DNA from: an uncultured Prevotella sp.
Lineage (GTDB): Bacteria; Bacteroidota; Bacteroidia; Bacteroidales; Bacteroidaceae
DNA: 32,316 bases
Direction: 5' to 3'
Assembly (NCBI GenBank): GCA_947302435.1
Contig: CAMYVQ010000028.1
Span: 1-32,316, forward strand
Shown: one piece after another, positions 18,513 to 25,972 of the stretch
How the letters are laid out: each line of letters opens with the position of its first letter
Position numbering within the stretch: the first letter of the stretch is position 1
Notes under the pieces: model-generated
What the model was told of the DNA's origin: nothing
Database searches by the model: none
What the model saw: only the letters and a program-made list of their open reading frames with translations
Program-made: the position numbers and the translations under genes

Positions 18513-19010
18513 ATGGAAATAGACCGTGAGGCCCGTATGCGCCGGGCCGAGGAATTGTTTATGCAGGGCTTTAACTGCTCGCAGGCTGTGGTGGCCGCCT
18601 TTGCCGATGTTTACGGCTACACCGAAGAGCAGGCACTGAAAATGAGTGCCGGCTTCGGGGCTGGCATCGGGCGGATGCGCATGTCGTGCGGAGCCTTCAA
18701 TGGCATGGCCTTGTTGGCCGGACTCGACTGCGGATCCACGACACCGGGCGACCGCGAGGGCAAATCCTATAACTATAAGGTGGTGCAGGAACTGGCCGCA
18801 CGCTTCCGTGAGGAGCACGGCTCCCTGATCTGTGCCGAACTGCTGAAACTGAAAAAAGGTGCGCCCCTCAGCCATGAAGCATCAGAGCGCACCGCCGAAT
18901 ATTACAAGACGCGTCCTTGCGTCAATCAGATCATCTCAGCTGCTAAGATCTACGCCGAATATCTTGAGACCCACCCCAGCCCCTCCCGAGGGGAGGGGAG
19001 TGAAGAGTGA
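18513..19010 (+). CDS. C_GCAxxG_C_C family putative redox protein
   Basis: The 165-aa protein matches this small family, named for its conserved cysteines: C22 in FNCSQAV, the glycine-rich GFGAGIGRMRMSCGAFNG with C59, C107 in LICAELL and C136 in RPCVNQI. Family members are predicted to be redox-active or metal-binding and often lie near transporters or reductases; no reaction is established. The start is the ATG at 18513, preceded by GTAGAAAAA and downstream of the promoter. The last dozen residues (HPSPSRGEGSEE) are encoded by a GC-rich palindrome and are probably not part of the ancestral fold. It stands before the restriction-modification genes on the same strand. Confidence 0.87.
   Translation: MEIDREARMRRAEELFMQGFNCSQAVVAAFADVYGYTEEQALKMSAGFGAGIGRMRMSCGAFNGMALLAGLDCGSTTPGDREGKSYNYKVVQELAARFREEHGSLICAELLKLKKGAPLSHEASERTAEYYKTRPCVNQIISAAKIYAEYLETHPSPSRGEGSEE
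18980..18998. terminator. GC-rich stem-loop overlapping the end of the C_GCAxxG_C_C gene
   Basis: CCCCTCCC (18980-18987), loop GAG and GGGAGGGG (18991-18998) form a perfect 8-bp stem within the last codons of the gene. No T-run follows, so a terminator role is uncertain. It may be a dispersed intergenic palindrome that the reading frame has run into. Confidence 0.45.
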
Positions 19011-19082
19011 AAAGTTACCTGTTACAAAAAAACAAAATAGTTTCCAAATAGAAATCCTTTTCCACAAAAAACAATCTTTGCC

Positions 19083-19114
19083 TTTGTCGTTTGTATCGTT
19101 TTTTGTACTTTTGC
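19083..19114 (+). promoter_or_regulatory. Promoter of the first restriction-modification operon
   Basis: The -33 TTTG (19083-19086), a 19-nt spacer and the -7 TACTTTTGC (19106-19114) fit the Bacteroidetes consensus. The methyltransferase start codon is 49 nt downstream and is preceded by AGAGGA. Confidence 0.75.
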
Positions 19115-19163
19115 ACTCAAAAGCATATTGAATTGACAGAAATGAAGATTGACATAGAGGAAT

Positions 19164-20057
19164 ATGGAAAGGGATATAAGTGTATTTAAAGATAGGGTAA
19201 TACAAGCGGATTGTCTTGATATCCTCCCACAGATTCCCAGTAAGAGCATAGATATGATTCTGTGTGACTTGCCTTATGGAACCACTCAAAACAAATGGGA
19301 TTCAGTGATAGACCTAAAGAAATTGTGGAAAGAATACAAGCGGATTATAAAAGACAATGGTGCTATTATCTTGACATCTCAAGGCGTTTTTACAGCCAAA
19401 CTGATTCTTAGTAATGAGAGTTGGTTCAAATATAAGATTGTATGGATAAAGTCAAAGTCTACAAACTTTCTTAATGCAAAGAAACAGCCCTTGAGAAAAC
19501 ATGAGGATATTTGCGTGTTCTATAACAAACAGCCTATATACAATCCTCAAATGACAGAAGGAGAGAGTTATGACAAGGGTGTACGCAAAGACCAATATAC
19601 AGGAAGCTATGGTGACTTCAAACCGATGCACGTAAAAAGTGACGGGCAACGCTATCCGAATGATATTATATTAATGGATGAGTTTGACATGGACGACTTC
19701 GTGTATTTCAAGACTGCGGAGTCTGAAGGGCGTGTATATCATCCAACCCAAAAGCCTGTAGAGTTGGGACGCTATCTAATCAGGACTTTTACGAATCCTG
19801 GAGCTATTGTACTTGACAACGCATGTGGTAGTGGCAGTTTCTTGGTTGCTGCAGTATTGGAGGCACGACATTATATTGGCATTGAGAAAAACGAAAATGC
19901 ACTACTGCATAAAATTGAGGAAACAGATTATATAAGGGTGTGTGAGAGTCGTCTTAGAGAGGCAAAGCAGAAAAGGAAGAATTATGATATACAACCGGCT
20001 CTTTCAGAGGAAATGGCTCCACTGTTGGCATGTGATGAAGAATCAAAAACAGAATGA
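19164..20057 (+). CDS. Site-specific DNA methyltransferase, beta-class (N6-adenine or N4-cytosine)
   Basis: The 297-aa enzyme has the beta-class motif order. Catalytic motif IV, DLPYG, is at residues 35-39 near the N-terminus. A target-recognition region follows, then HPTQKPVELGRYLIRTF, then the S-adenosylmethionine-binding motif I, DNACGSGSF, at 218-226. It methylates an amino group of adenine or N4 of cytosine, probably protecting the site cut by the downstream enzyme. It overlaps the next gene by 4 nt (ATGA at 20054-20057), a sign of coupled translation. The region is visibly more AT-rich than the flanking genes, which suggests horizontal acquisition. The target sequence cannot be predicted. 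Confidence 0.92.
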   Translation: MERDISVFKDRVIQADCLDILPQIPSKSIDMILCDLPYGTTQNKWDSVIDLKKLWKEYKRIIKDNGAIILTSQGVFTAKLILSNESWFKYKIVWIKSKSTNFLNAKKQPLRKHEDICVFYNKQPIYNPQMTEGESYDKGVRKDQYTGSYGDFKPMHVKSDGQRYPNDIILMDEFDMDDFVYFKTAESEGRVYHPTQKPVELGRYLIRTFTNPGAIVLDNACGSGSFLVAAVLEARHYIGIEKNENALLHKIEETDYIRVCESRLREAKQKRKNYDIQPALSEEMAPLLACDEESKTE

Positions 20058-22972
20058 TGATGAAACAAAACGAAATGAAGCGTAATGAGCGAGACTGGGC
20101 TGGCCAACTTGTAAGTTGGATAAAGTCTGCCATAGAAAGCAGGACAACCATCTTTCAGGATGTAACGAATGATACAAGCGTAAAGATGGAGTCCGGGCGC
20201 ACAAAGTTTCCTGATATCCTGCTGTTTATAGACAAAGTGTCTGGTGTCGTTTTCAATGGTTGGGAGTTGAAATTCCCAGACACTACTGTTGATGATGTGG
20301 ATATGCTTGAGAATGCTCTTGAAAAGGCAAAGAAGCTCTGTTCTGATTCTTTCGTGACATGGAATGGAGCAGAGGCAATAATATGGAAAATAGATACGGA
20401 TCACTATTCTGTTGACACGCTGACAGAATTAAAACACTATCCCAAAGTTCCAACAATAACAACCCGTGATGATTTAGCTGTTCCAGAATCTTATGTAAGG
20501 CACGAAGAAATACTTAGAAAACGTGCTAACGACATTTTACATGATCTTGACCAGTTGTACCGAGATAGGGAATTAAAACCGGCTTTAAATATATCAGGAA
20601 ATATTATTCAGGCTATACGGCATGCAAACAACATCATTGTTCCATTATTCCGTCAAGCCATTATCGACAAAAGAACAACTGACAAGGTTTTTAGGCAAGA
20701 ATTTGGAAAATGGAAAATTTATGAGAGTTCCACCCTGAAGATTCTTGCTTCTTCATCTCGCAAAAATGAAACTGTTGATGTGGAGTCGGTCCTTGCAAAA
20801 TTTACTTTTTACAATCTAATAGGAAAAATCATCTTCTATCTGACCTTGAGTGAGAACTTGTCAGGAGAGTTGGAAACAATGGAACTTGACAAGGACGTTA
20901 GCATGAAGGAGCAGTTGAACGAGTATTTTGACAAGGCCAAAGCGATTGACTATCAGGCAATTTTCAAGCCGTATTTTACAGACGACATCGTTTTTCCCCA
21001 GATTGTAAATGATGCTTTGTTCCAACTAATGCAGGTTTTGCTGGATTTTGATTTTCGCGTTTTACCGACACAGGTCATAGGAAATATACTGGAGAACCTT
21101 GTGCCTGACGATGAAAAGCAAAAGTTCGGCCAATACTTTACGCCAGAGAGATTGGCAAATTTAGTCGCGTTCCCTGTTGTGCAAACGCGCAATAGTGTTC
21201 TATTTGACCCAACTTCAGGAACAGGAACCTTTCTCAATGCGTTCTATAACATATTGAGATACTATGGAAATGATGCGCACAGTAGTTTGTTGAGCCAAAT
21301 ATGGGGAAATGATGTTTCCCACTTTCCTGCAATACTTTCTGTTATTAATCTTTACAAACAAGATGTCACTCAGACAGACAATTTCCCCAGAGTCATGCGT
21401 GATGACTTTTTCCAGCTTGAGGTGGGGAAAGAAGTGATGTTTCCTGATTCTCATGACCATCATAAGCATATCAGTATAGCCATCCCTCTCTTTGACGGTA
21501 TTGCAAGTAATTTCCCTTTTATCCAACAAGAAGATATTCCGAACGAGAAACTTACGGCCTTTTTCAGGGGGAAATTTGAAAATCAACAACAGGCTTTTTT
21601 GAACGACAAGAACTTCAGGATTAATGAACGGTCCGATTATTTTACGTATTGTACTTACAATGCAATCCGCTTCTTGAAAGAGGATGGCTGTCTTTCCGCA
21701 ATAACATCTAATGCGTGGTTAGGTAAGGAATATGGTATCCAATTCAAGAAGTTCTTATTAGACAATTTCCATATTAAGTATGTCGTAAAAAGTAATGCAG
21801 AGCATTGGTTCTCAGATTCACAAGTGTCAACAATATTTTTCGTGCTTGAAAAGTGCATAAATGATGAACCGACAAAGTTTGTCACATTAAACTTTAAGTT
21901 GGCGGAGTATTTCAATCAAGATGAAATGCATGCTCAGCTGAAACAAATAGAAGAATTTTACAATGACATTGACAATTGCGAATGTGACTACAATACAGAT
22001 TGGGAACGTGATGCTGTTTTTTCTGATTTGTATAAGCAGACTGCTGGAAAAATGTCTGTGTGTATTGTCAATAAAGCGGCATTGCAAAAGAGTATTGAAG
22101 AGAATGACAGCTGGGAAAAATTCTTTGTCTCATCCCATTTGTTTGAGGACTTTGACACTTGTCTTGTGCAATATCATCCACATATTCTCAAAGTGTTTAG
22201 AGGTGAACGGACAGGCTGGAATGACATGTTTGTAATACCAACAAAGCAGATTCGAGCTTCAAGAGTTGCTTCGAAATATTTAATCCCCTATGTGAAATCG
22301 CCATCTGAACTTCAGCAAATTGAGTTTAATGGGGAGTATGAGAATAATGCCTTTGTGTGTACCGATAACATAAACACTATTGATGTAGGTACAAAGTCAT
22401 GGATCAATAAGTTTAAGGATAATTTCAATAAAAATGGAAGTAAGACTATTCAGCAGGCATGTAGCTCACATAGACCATATTGGTATTCTCTGTCTCCTAA
22501 GAAGGCCCATATCATTACGGCAATAAATCCTTACGAGCGTTTCTTTTTTACATATTCCGTAATTCCATTCACAATAGACCAACGGCTTATTGCAATGGAG
22601 GTACAAAGTGGATATGATATAGAATTGATTGCGGCATTGCTCAATTCTGTTATCACATTCCTCATTTTAGAGATACGCGGAACCTCAAGAAATCTTGGAG
22701 CATTGGATTTGAATGCCAACTATCTTAAACAATTACGAACACTTAATCCTGATATGATTAGTGAAGATGACAAGCAACGCATCATACAGGCATTCCAACC
22801 TTTGAAGCATCGAGTTGTCAAAAGTATTCTTGAGGAAATAAAAATGACCGACAGAAGAAACTTTGACAAAGTTGTCCTTCAAGCCTATGGTATTGATGTT
22901 GGCCTGTTAAGTAGTGTTTATGGACTTCTGGCAAACTCTGTAGAAAATCGTATAAGCATGATGGACAAATAA
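20054..22972 (+). CDS. Restriction-modification fusion: PD-(D/E)XK nuclease plus N6-adenine methyltransferase (type IIG-like)
   Basis: This 972-aa protein has a nuclease-type N-terminus with a spaced PD-(D/E)XK core: E28, P53-D54 (FPDILLF) and E71-L-K73 (GWELK). A helical region leads to a gamma-like methyltransferase core with motif I FDPTSGTGTF (384-393). The motif IV position reads NFPF (486-489), where the usual form is NPP(Y/F). The C-terminal third looks like a target-recognition domain (YWYSLSPKKAHI; GTSRNLGALDLNANYLKQL). It probably cuts and methylates DNA in one chain, with the upstream enzyme modifying the other strand or site. It could also be read as a type I-like or BREX/Eco57I-like enzyme. 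AT-rich composition; the stop is only 24 nt before the transporter gene. Confidence 0.85.
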   Translation: MMMKQNEMKRNERDWAGQLVSWIKSAIESRTTIFQDVTNDTSVKMESGRTKFPDILLFIDKVSGVVFNGWELKFPDTTVDDVDMLENALEKAKKLCSDSFVTWNGAEAIIWKIDTDHYSVDTLTELKHYPKVPTITTRDDLAVPESYVRHEEILRKRANDILHDLDQLYRDRELKPALNISGNIIQAIRHANNIIVPLFRQAIIDKRTTDKVFRQEFGKWKIYESSTLKILASSSRKNETVDVESVLAKFTFYNLIGKIIFYLTLSENLSGELETMELDKDVSMKEQLNEYFDKAKAIDYQAIFKPYFTDDIVFPQIVNDALFQLMQVLLDFDFRVLPTQVIGNILENLVPDDEKQKFGQYFTPERLANLVAFPVVQTRNSVLFDPTSGTGTFLNAFYNILRYYGNDAHSSLLSQIWGNDVSHFPAILSVINLYKQDVTQTDNFPRVMRDDFFQLEVGKEVMFPDSHDHHKHISIAIPLFDGIASNFPFIQQEDIPNEKLTAFFRGKFENQQQAFLNDKNFRINERSDYFTYCTYNAIRFLKEDGCLSAITSNAWLGKEYGIQFKKFLLDNFHIKYVVKSNAEHWFSDSQVSTIFFVLEKCINDEPTKFVTLNFKLAEYFNQDEMHAQLKQIEEFYNDIDNCECDYNTDWERDAVFSDLYKQTAGKMSVCIVNKAALQKSIEENDSWEKFFVSSHLFEDFDTCLVQYHPHILKVFRGERTGWNDMFVIPTKQIRASRVASKYLIPYVKSPSELQQIEFNGEYENNAFVCTDNINTIDVGTKSWINKFKDNFNKNGSKTIQQACSSHRPYWYSLSPKKAHIITAINPYERFFFTYSVIPFTIDQRLIAMEVQSGYDIELIAALLNSVITFLILEIRGTSRNLGALDLNANYLKQLRTLNPDMISEDDKQRIIQAFQPLKHRVVKSILEEIKMTDRRNFDKVVLQAYGIDVGLLSSVYGLLANSVENRISMMDK

Positions 22973-22996
22973 GAAGAAACCTTTTAAAATACAAAT

Positions 22997-24979
22997 ATGG
23001 AGAATTATGAAATCAAGAGCCAGTTGCCCGAGAATGCGTTTCGGGAACTGAAGGAGGGCGAGCAGTACGAACCGCTGATGTCGCCCCGTGGTGTCTATCC
23101 CGAAGTGAACGCATGGTCAGTGACGTGGGGCGTGCTGATGGCCATGCTTTTTTCGGCGGCTGCCGCCTATCTGGGACTGAAGGTGGGCCAGGTCTTTGAG
23201 GCCGCCATCCCTATCGCCATCATCGCCGTGGGTGTCAGCACGGCCATGCGCCGCTCAAAGGCACTGGGCGAGAATGTCATCATACAGAGTATCGGTGCCT
23301 GTTCGGGAGCCGTGGTGGCCGGTGCCATCTTCACGCTGCCAGCCATCTATATCCTGCAGGCCAAGTATCCCGAGATGTCGGCCTCGTTCCTGAAGATCTT
23401 TTTTGCTTCACTGTTGGGCGGCATCATCGGCATCCTGTTCCTCATTCCGTTCCGCAAGTATTTTGTGAGCGACATGCATGGCAAATATCCCTTCCCCGAA
23501 GCCACGGCCACCACGCAGGTGCTGGTGAGCGGTGCGAAGGGCGGCAGTCAGGCCAAGCCGTTGCTCATTGCCGGACTGGTGGGTGGACTCTATGACTTTG
23601 TGGTGGCCACCTTCGGTTGGTGGAACGAGAACTTCACCTCACGGGTCGTGGGATGGGGCGAGCAATTGGCTGAGCAGGCCAAGCTGGTGTTCAAGGTGAA
23701 CACAAGTGCTGCCGTCTTGGGCTTGGGCTATATCATCGGTTTCAAGTATGCCCTCATCATCTGCCTCGGCTCGGTCGCCGTATGGTGGTTGGTGGTGCCG
23801 GGCATGGCCCTGGTTTTCGGCACTGACGTGCTGAACCAGTGGGATCCCTCCATCACAACAGCTGTCGGTGACATGTCGCCAGAGCAGATCTTCAAGGCCT
23901 ATGGCAAGAGTATCGGTATCGGTGCTATCGCCATGGCCGGCATCATCGGCATTATCAAGAGCTGGGGCATTATCAAAGGGGCCGTTTCGTTGGCAGCCCG
24001 TGAGATGAAAGGCGGAGGTGAGGCTACTGTGGCACAGCAGCGCACTGAACGGGATTTGCCGTTCAAGTTTATTGTCATTGCTTCGTTGGTTACTATCCTT
24101 GTCATCTTCCTGTTCTTCTGGTTCGGTGTGATGGACGGAGACCTGTTACAGGCTCTTGTGGCCATTGTGTTGGTGGCCGTCATTGCCTTCCTGTTTACGA
24201 CGGTGGCCGCCAATGCCATCGCCATCGTGGGCTCGAACCCCGTGAGCGGCATGACACTCATGACCCTCATCCTGGCCTCGGTGGTCATGGTGGGTGTGGG
24301 ACTCAAAGGTACCAGCGGCATGGTGGCTGCCCTTGTGATGGGTGGCGTGGTCTGCACAGCCCTGTCGATGGCAGGTGCCTTTATCACCGACCTAAAGATT
24401 GGCTACTGGTTAGGCTCTACACCCCGTAAACAGGAGTCGTGGAAGTTCCTCGGCACGCTCGTTTCGGCAGCCACCGTGGGCGGTGTGATGATGCTGCTCA
24501 ACGAGACCTACGGCTTCGCTTCAGGACAGTTGGCTGCTCCCCAGGCCAACGCCATGGCTGCCGTCATCGACCCGTTGATGAACGGTGTGGGTGCTCCGTG
24601 GCTGCTCTATGCCATCGGTGCAGTCTTGGCCGTGGTGCTGACCTTGTGCAAGGTGCCGGCACTGCCTTTCGCCTTAGGTATGTTCATCCCCTTGGAACTC
24701 AACATCCCGTTGCTCGTTGGCGGTGCCGTCAACTGGTATGTGACGACCCGTTCGAAGGAGAAGAGCGTGAACGATGCCCGTGGCGAGAAGGGCACGCTCA
24801 TTGCTTCGGGCTTCATTGCCGGTGGCGCACTGATGGGCGTGGTGAGCACAGCCTTGAACTACTTCAGCTACAATTTTGTTGACAAGGCATGGCTGGCCAA
24901 TCCCCTTTCCGAGGTCTGCGCCCTCGTTGCCTACATGTTGCTGATTCTCTACTTCGTCAAGGCCACGAAGAGCAGATAA
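22997..24979 (+). CDS. OPT family oligopeptide transporter
   Basis: This 660-aa polytopic membrane protein has about 14-16 hydrophobic segments. Recognisable OPT features are the N-terminal LTWR-like WSVTWGVLMAMLFSAAAAYLGLKVGQ, the central NPVSGMTLMTLI and the late ALPFALGMFIPLELNIPLLVGG. OPT proteins import oligopeptides or metal-chelate compounds with protons. Composition returns to the GC-richer core style right at its start. Only 24 nt separate it from the AT-rich nuclease gene and no promoter box is visible there, so it is either read from the restriction-modification promoter or from one inside the nuclease gene. No frameshift or truncation is seen. Confidence 0.92.
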   Translation: MENYEIKSQLPENAFRELKEGEQYEPLMSPRGVYPEVNAWSVTWGVLMAMLFSAAAAYLGLKVGQVFEAAIPIAIIAVGVSTAMRRSKALGENVIIQSIGACSGAVVAGAIFTLPAIYILQAKYPEMSASFLKIFFASLLGGIIGILFLIPFRKYFVSDMHGKYPFPEATATTQVLVSGAKGGSQAKPLLIAGLVGGLYDFVVATFGWWNENFTSRVVGWGEQLAEQAKLVFKVNTSAAVLGLGYIIGFKYALIICLGSVAVWWLVVPGMALVFGTDVLNQWDPSITTAVGDMSPEQIFKAYGKSIGIGAIAMAGIIGIIKSWGIIKGAVSLAAREMKGGGEATVAQQRTERDLPFKFIVIASLVTILVIFLFFWFGVMDGDLLQALVAIVLVAVIAFLFTTVAANAIAIVGSNPVSGMTLMTLILASVVMVGVGLKGTSGMVAALVMGGVVCTALSMAGAFITDLKIGYWLGSTPRKQESWKFLGTLVSAATVGGVMMLLNETYGFASGQLAAPQANAMAAVIDPLMNGVGAPWLLYAIGAVLAVVLTLCKVPALPFALGMFIPLELNIPLLVGGAVNWYVTTRSKEKSVNDARGEKGTLIASGFIAGGALMGVVSTALNYFSYNFVDKAWLANPLSEVCALVAYMLLILYFVKATKSR

Positions 24980-25065
24980 AACCAAGACCAGGTTTTGGAG
25001 GAGTAATGCATCTTTGAGAAATTACCTTCGTACTCGTATCTGTGTAAATAATTCGTTGCGAAATA

Positions 25066-25120
25066 ATATGCCTGATTTCTATGAGTAAACAAGCAACTTC
25101 CTCATAGAAATCAGGCATAT
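25066..25120. repeat. 20-bp perfect inverted repeat with 15-nt loop
   Basis: The arm at 25066-25085 (ATATGCCTGATTTCTATGAG) is exactly complementary to 25101-25120, and the loop is 25086-25100. It lies between the convergent ends of the transporter gene and a 44-aa minus-strand ORF. There is no T-run after either arm, so it is not a standard intrinsic terminator; it may be a terminator of another kind, a small RNA or a transposon end. Confidence 0.85.
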
Positions 25121-25155
25121 TTGTGAGACAGTGACGTATAAATACGATTGTAATG

Positions 25156-25290
25156 TTATTCTTCTTCGGGCTTGGTTTCGTCTGAGCACAGTTCCTCAAT
25201 CCACAAATACTTCTGAACGCCTATTTTGCGGATGCGTTCCTCCAGTTTTCGAGAAGGATTCTTAATGGTGATAGTCCTTGAATTACTCAT
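25156..25290 (-). CDS. Small hypothetical protein (44 aa)
   Basis: The frame starts at the ATG at 25290 and encodes MSNSRTITIKNPSRKLEERI and on to ETKPEEE. A beta-strand-like start (TITIK) followed by an amphipathic helix (SRKLEERIRKIGVQKYLWIEEL) resembles the layout of ribbon-helix-helix antitoxins or repressors, but it is too short for a firm match. A consensus -33/-7 promoter stands 20 nt upstream, which supports expression. The charged tail and the lack of frameshifts suggest a real gene. Function unknown. Confidence 0.55.
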   Translation of the reverse strand: MSNSRTITIKNPSRKLEERIRKIGVQKYLWIEELCSDETKPEEE

Positions 25291-25310
25291 AATGAAAACG
25301 TTTTCTATCT

Positions 25311-25341
25311 GCAAAATTAGAAGTTTTTCTATCCATCCAAA
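25311..25341 (-). promoter_or_regulatory. Minus-strand promoter of the 44-aa ORF (arm of cassette copy 1)
   Basis: Reading the minus strand, the -33 TTTG is at 25338-25341, followed by an 18-nt spacer and -7 TAATTTTGC at 25311-25319. The -33 element is the left edge of the 63-bp cassette, so the cassette fires in both directions. Confidence 0.65.
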
Positions 25342-25399
25342 CTTTTCCCCACTTTTTTCTATTTAGGCGATACATTTACAAATATAATTTGTACCTTTG
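25337..25399. repeat. 63-bp divergent promoter cassette, copy 1
   Basis: It starts CCAAACTTTTCCCCACTTTT and ends GTACCTTTG, and differs from copy 2 (25906-25968) at a few positions, with no length change. It contains the 17-nt palindrome TACAAAT-ATA-ATTTGTA (25377-25393), which touches the plus-strand -7 box TACCTTTG (25392-25399). No -33 TTTG is present for the plus direction, so an activator or repressor at the palindrome is plausible. Confidence 0.85.
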
Positions 25400-25463
25400 T
25401 ATTCGTATCTGCCCATGACGGCTGTGATTTCATACCACGGGGTGTAGTATATACCGTTACACT

Positions 25464-25826
25464 ATGAAAAGAACTGAGGATGAATACTACAAGGAAAGCA
25501 AACGGCTTCGAGCTGAGGTGCTTATGCAAGCTAATGCTTTGAAAGAGCATCCTTTGCGCTTCACTATTACTAACGGCATTACGATGGAGGTAGAGATAAC
25601 AAAGACCGATCTAAAGACCATCGTAAGCAAAGCATCCCGAGACAATAAGTTTAATGCTATAAAGAACGCTTTAGCTGTCCCTACAAGCCATATGCAATTA
25701 TTGACGACTACACTTTCTCTGCGACAGAAAAATTACTGCAAAAAGGAACTCCGCTTTAATGGCCTTGCTTGCCGGACCAACCGGGGCTATCCATCTGAAG
25801 CGGAGTTTAAAAGTGCTTCTATTTAG
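25464..25826 (+). CDS. Hypothetical protein (120 aa) with repeat-encoded C-terminus
   Basis: The ATG at 25464 is about 60 nt after the cassette -7 box. Residues 1-25 form a charged helix (MKRTEDEYYKESKRLRAEVL). About 29-75 look like alternating strands and helices (HPLRFTITNGITMEVEITK, then DLKTIVSKASRDNKFNAIKNAL), which faintly recall a small phage/polyvalent-protein domain of the LPD type; this is a guess. The last 25 residues (KKELRFNGLACRTNRGYPSE and on) are encoded by a hairpin carrying the 24-nt repeat, so the natural C-terminus may have been altered. The leader contains a partial dyad (ATACCAC...GTGTAGTAT). No function assigned. Confidence 0.55.
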   Translation: MKRTEDEYYKESKRLRAEVLMQANALKEHPLRFTITNGITMEVEITKTDLKTIVSKASRDNKFNAIKNALAVPTSHMQLLTTTLSLRQKNYCKKELRFNGLACRTNRGYPSEAEFKSASI

Positions 25827-25863
25827 TTGCTTGCCAGACCAACCGGGGCTTAAACCTAAATAG
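25747..25863. repeat. Two hairpins with unrelated stems and the same 24-nt loop-side sequence
   Basis: Hairpin A pairs AACTCCGCTT (25747-25756) with AAGCGGAGTT (25798-25807), plus ATGG/CCAT inside. Hairpin B pairs CTATTTAG (25819-25826) with CTAAATAG (25856-25863). Each encloses one copy of a 24-nt sequence (25765-25788 and 25827-25850) that starts TTGCTTGCC and ends GACCAACCGGGGCT and differs at a single base (G/A). A smaller hairpin, AACCTA-AA-TAGGTT, ends hairpin B. Confidence 0.8.
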
Positions 25864-25877
25864 GTTCCTTTCACACT

Positions 25878-25910
25878 GCAAAGATAGACGTTTTTTGCTT
25901 ATCTTCCAAA
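25878..25910 (-). promoter_or_regulatory. Minus-strand promoter (arm of cassette copy 2) reading into the two hairpins
   Basis: On the minus strand, the -33 TTTG (25907-25910), a 20-nt spacer and the -7 TATCTTTGC (25878-25886) match the consensus well. Transcripts starting near 25873 would run through hairpins B and A and be antisense to the end of the 120-aa gene. No substantial ORF follows; the longest ATG frame there is about a dozen codons. Confidence 0.65.
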
Positions 25911-25968
25911 CTTTTCCCCACTTTTTTCATTTTAGGTGATACATTTACAAATATAATTTGTACTTTTG
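25906..25968. repeat. 63-bp divergent promoter cassette, copy 2
   Basis: This copy aligns end to end with copy 1 (25337-25399). It carries the same palindrome TACAAAT-ATA-ATTTGTA (25946-25962) and plus-strand -7 box TACTTTTG (25961-25968), here leading into the structured leader of the second restriction-modification operon. Confidence 0.85.
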
Positions 25969-25972
25969 CAGC

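Noticed and set aside
25765..25850. Repeat-spacer-repeat resembling a minimal CRISPR (24-nt units, 38-nt interval)
   Set aside because: There are only two units, no cas genes, and the interval forms parts of two stems; the hairpin reading explains the pattern better.
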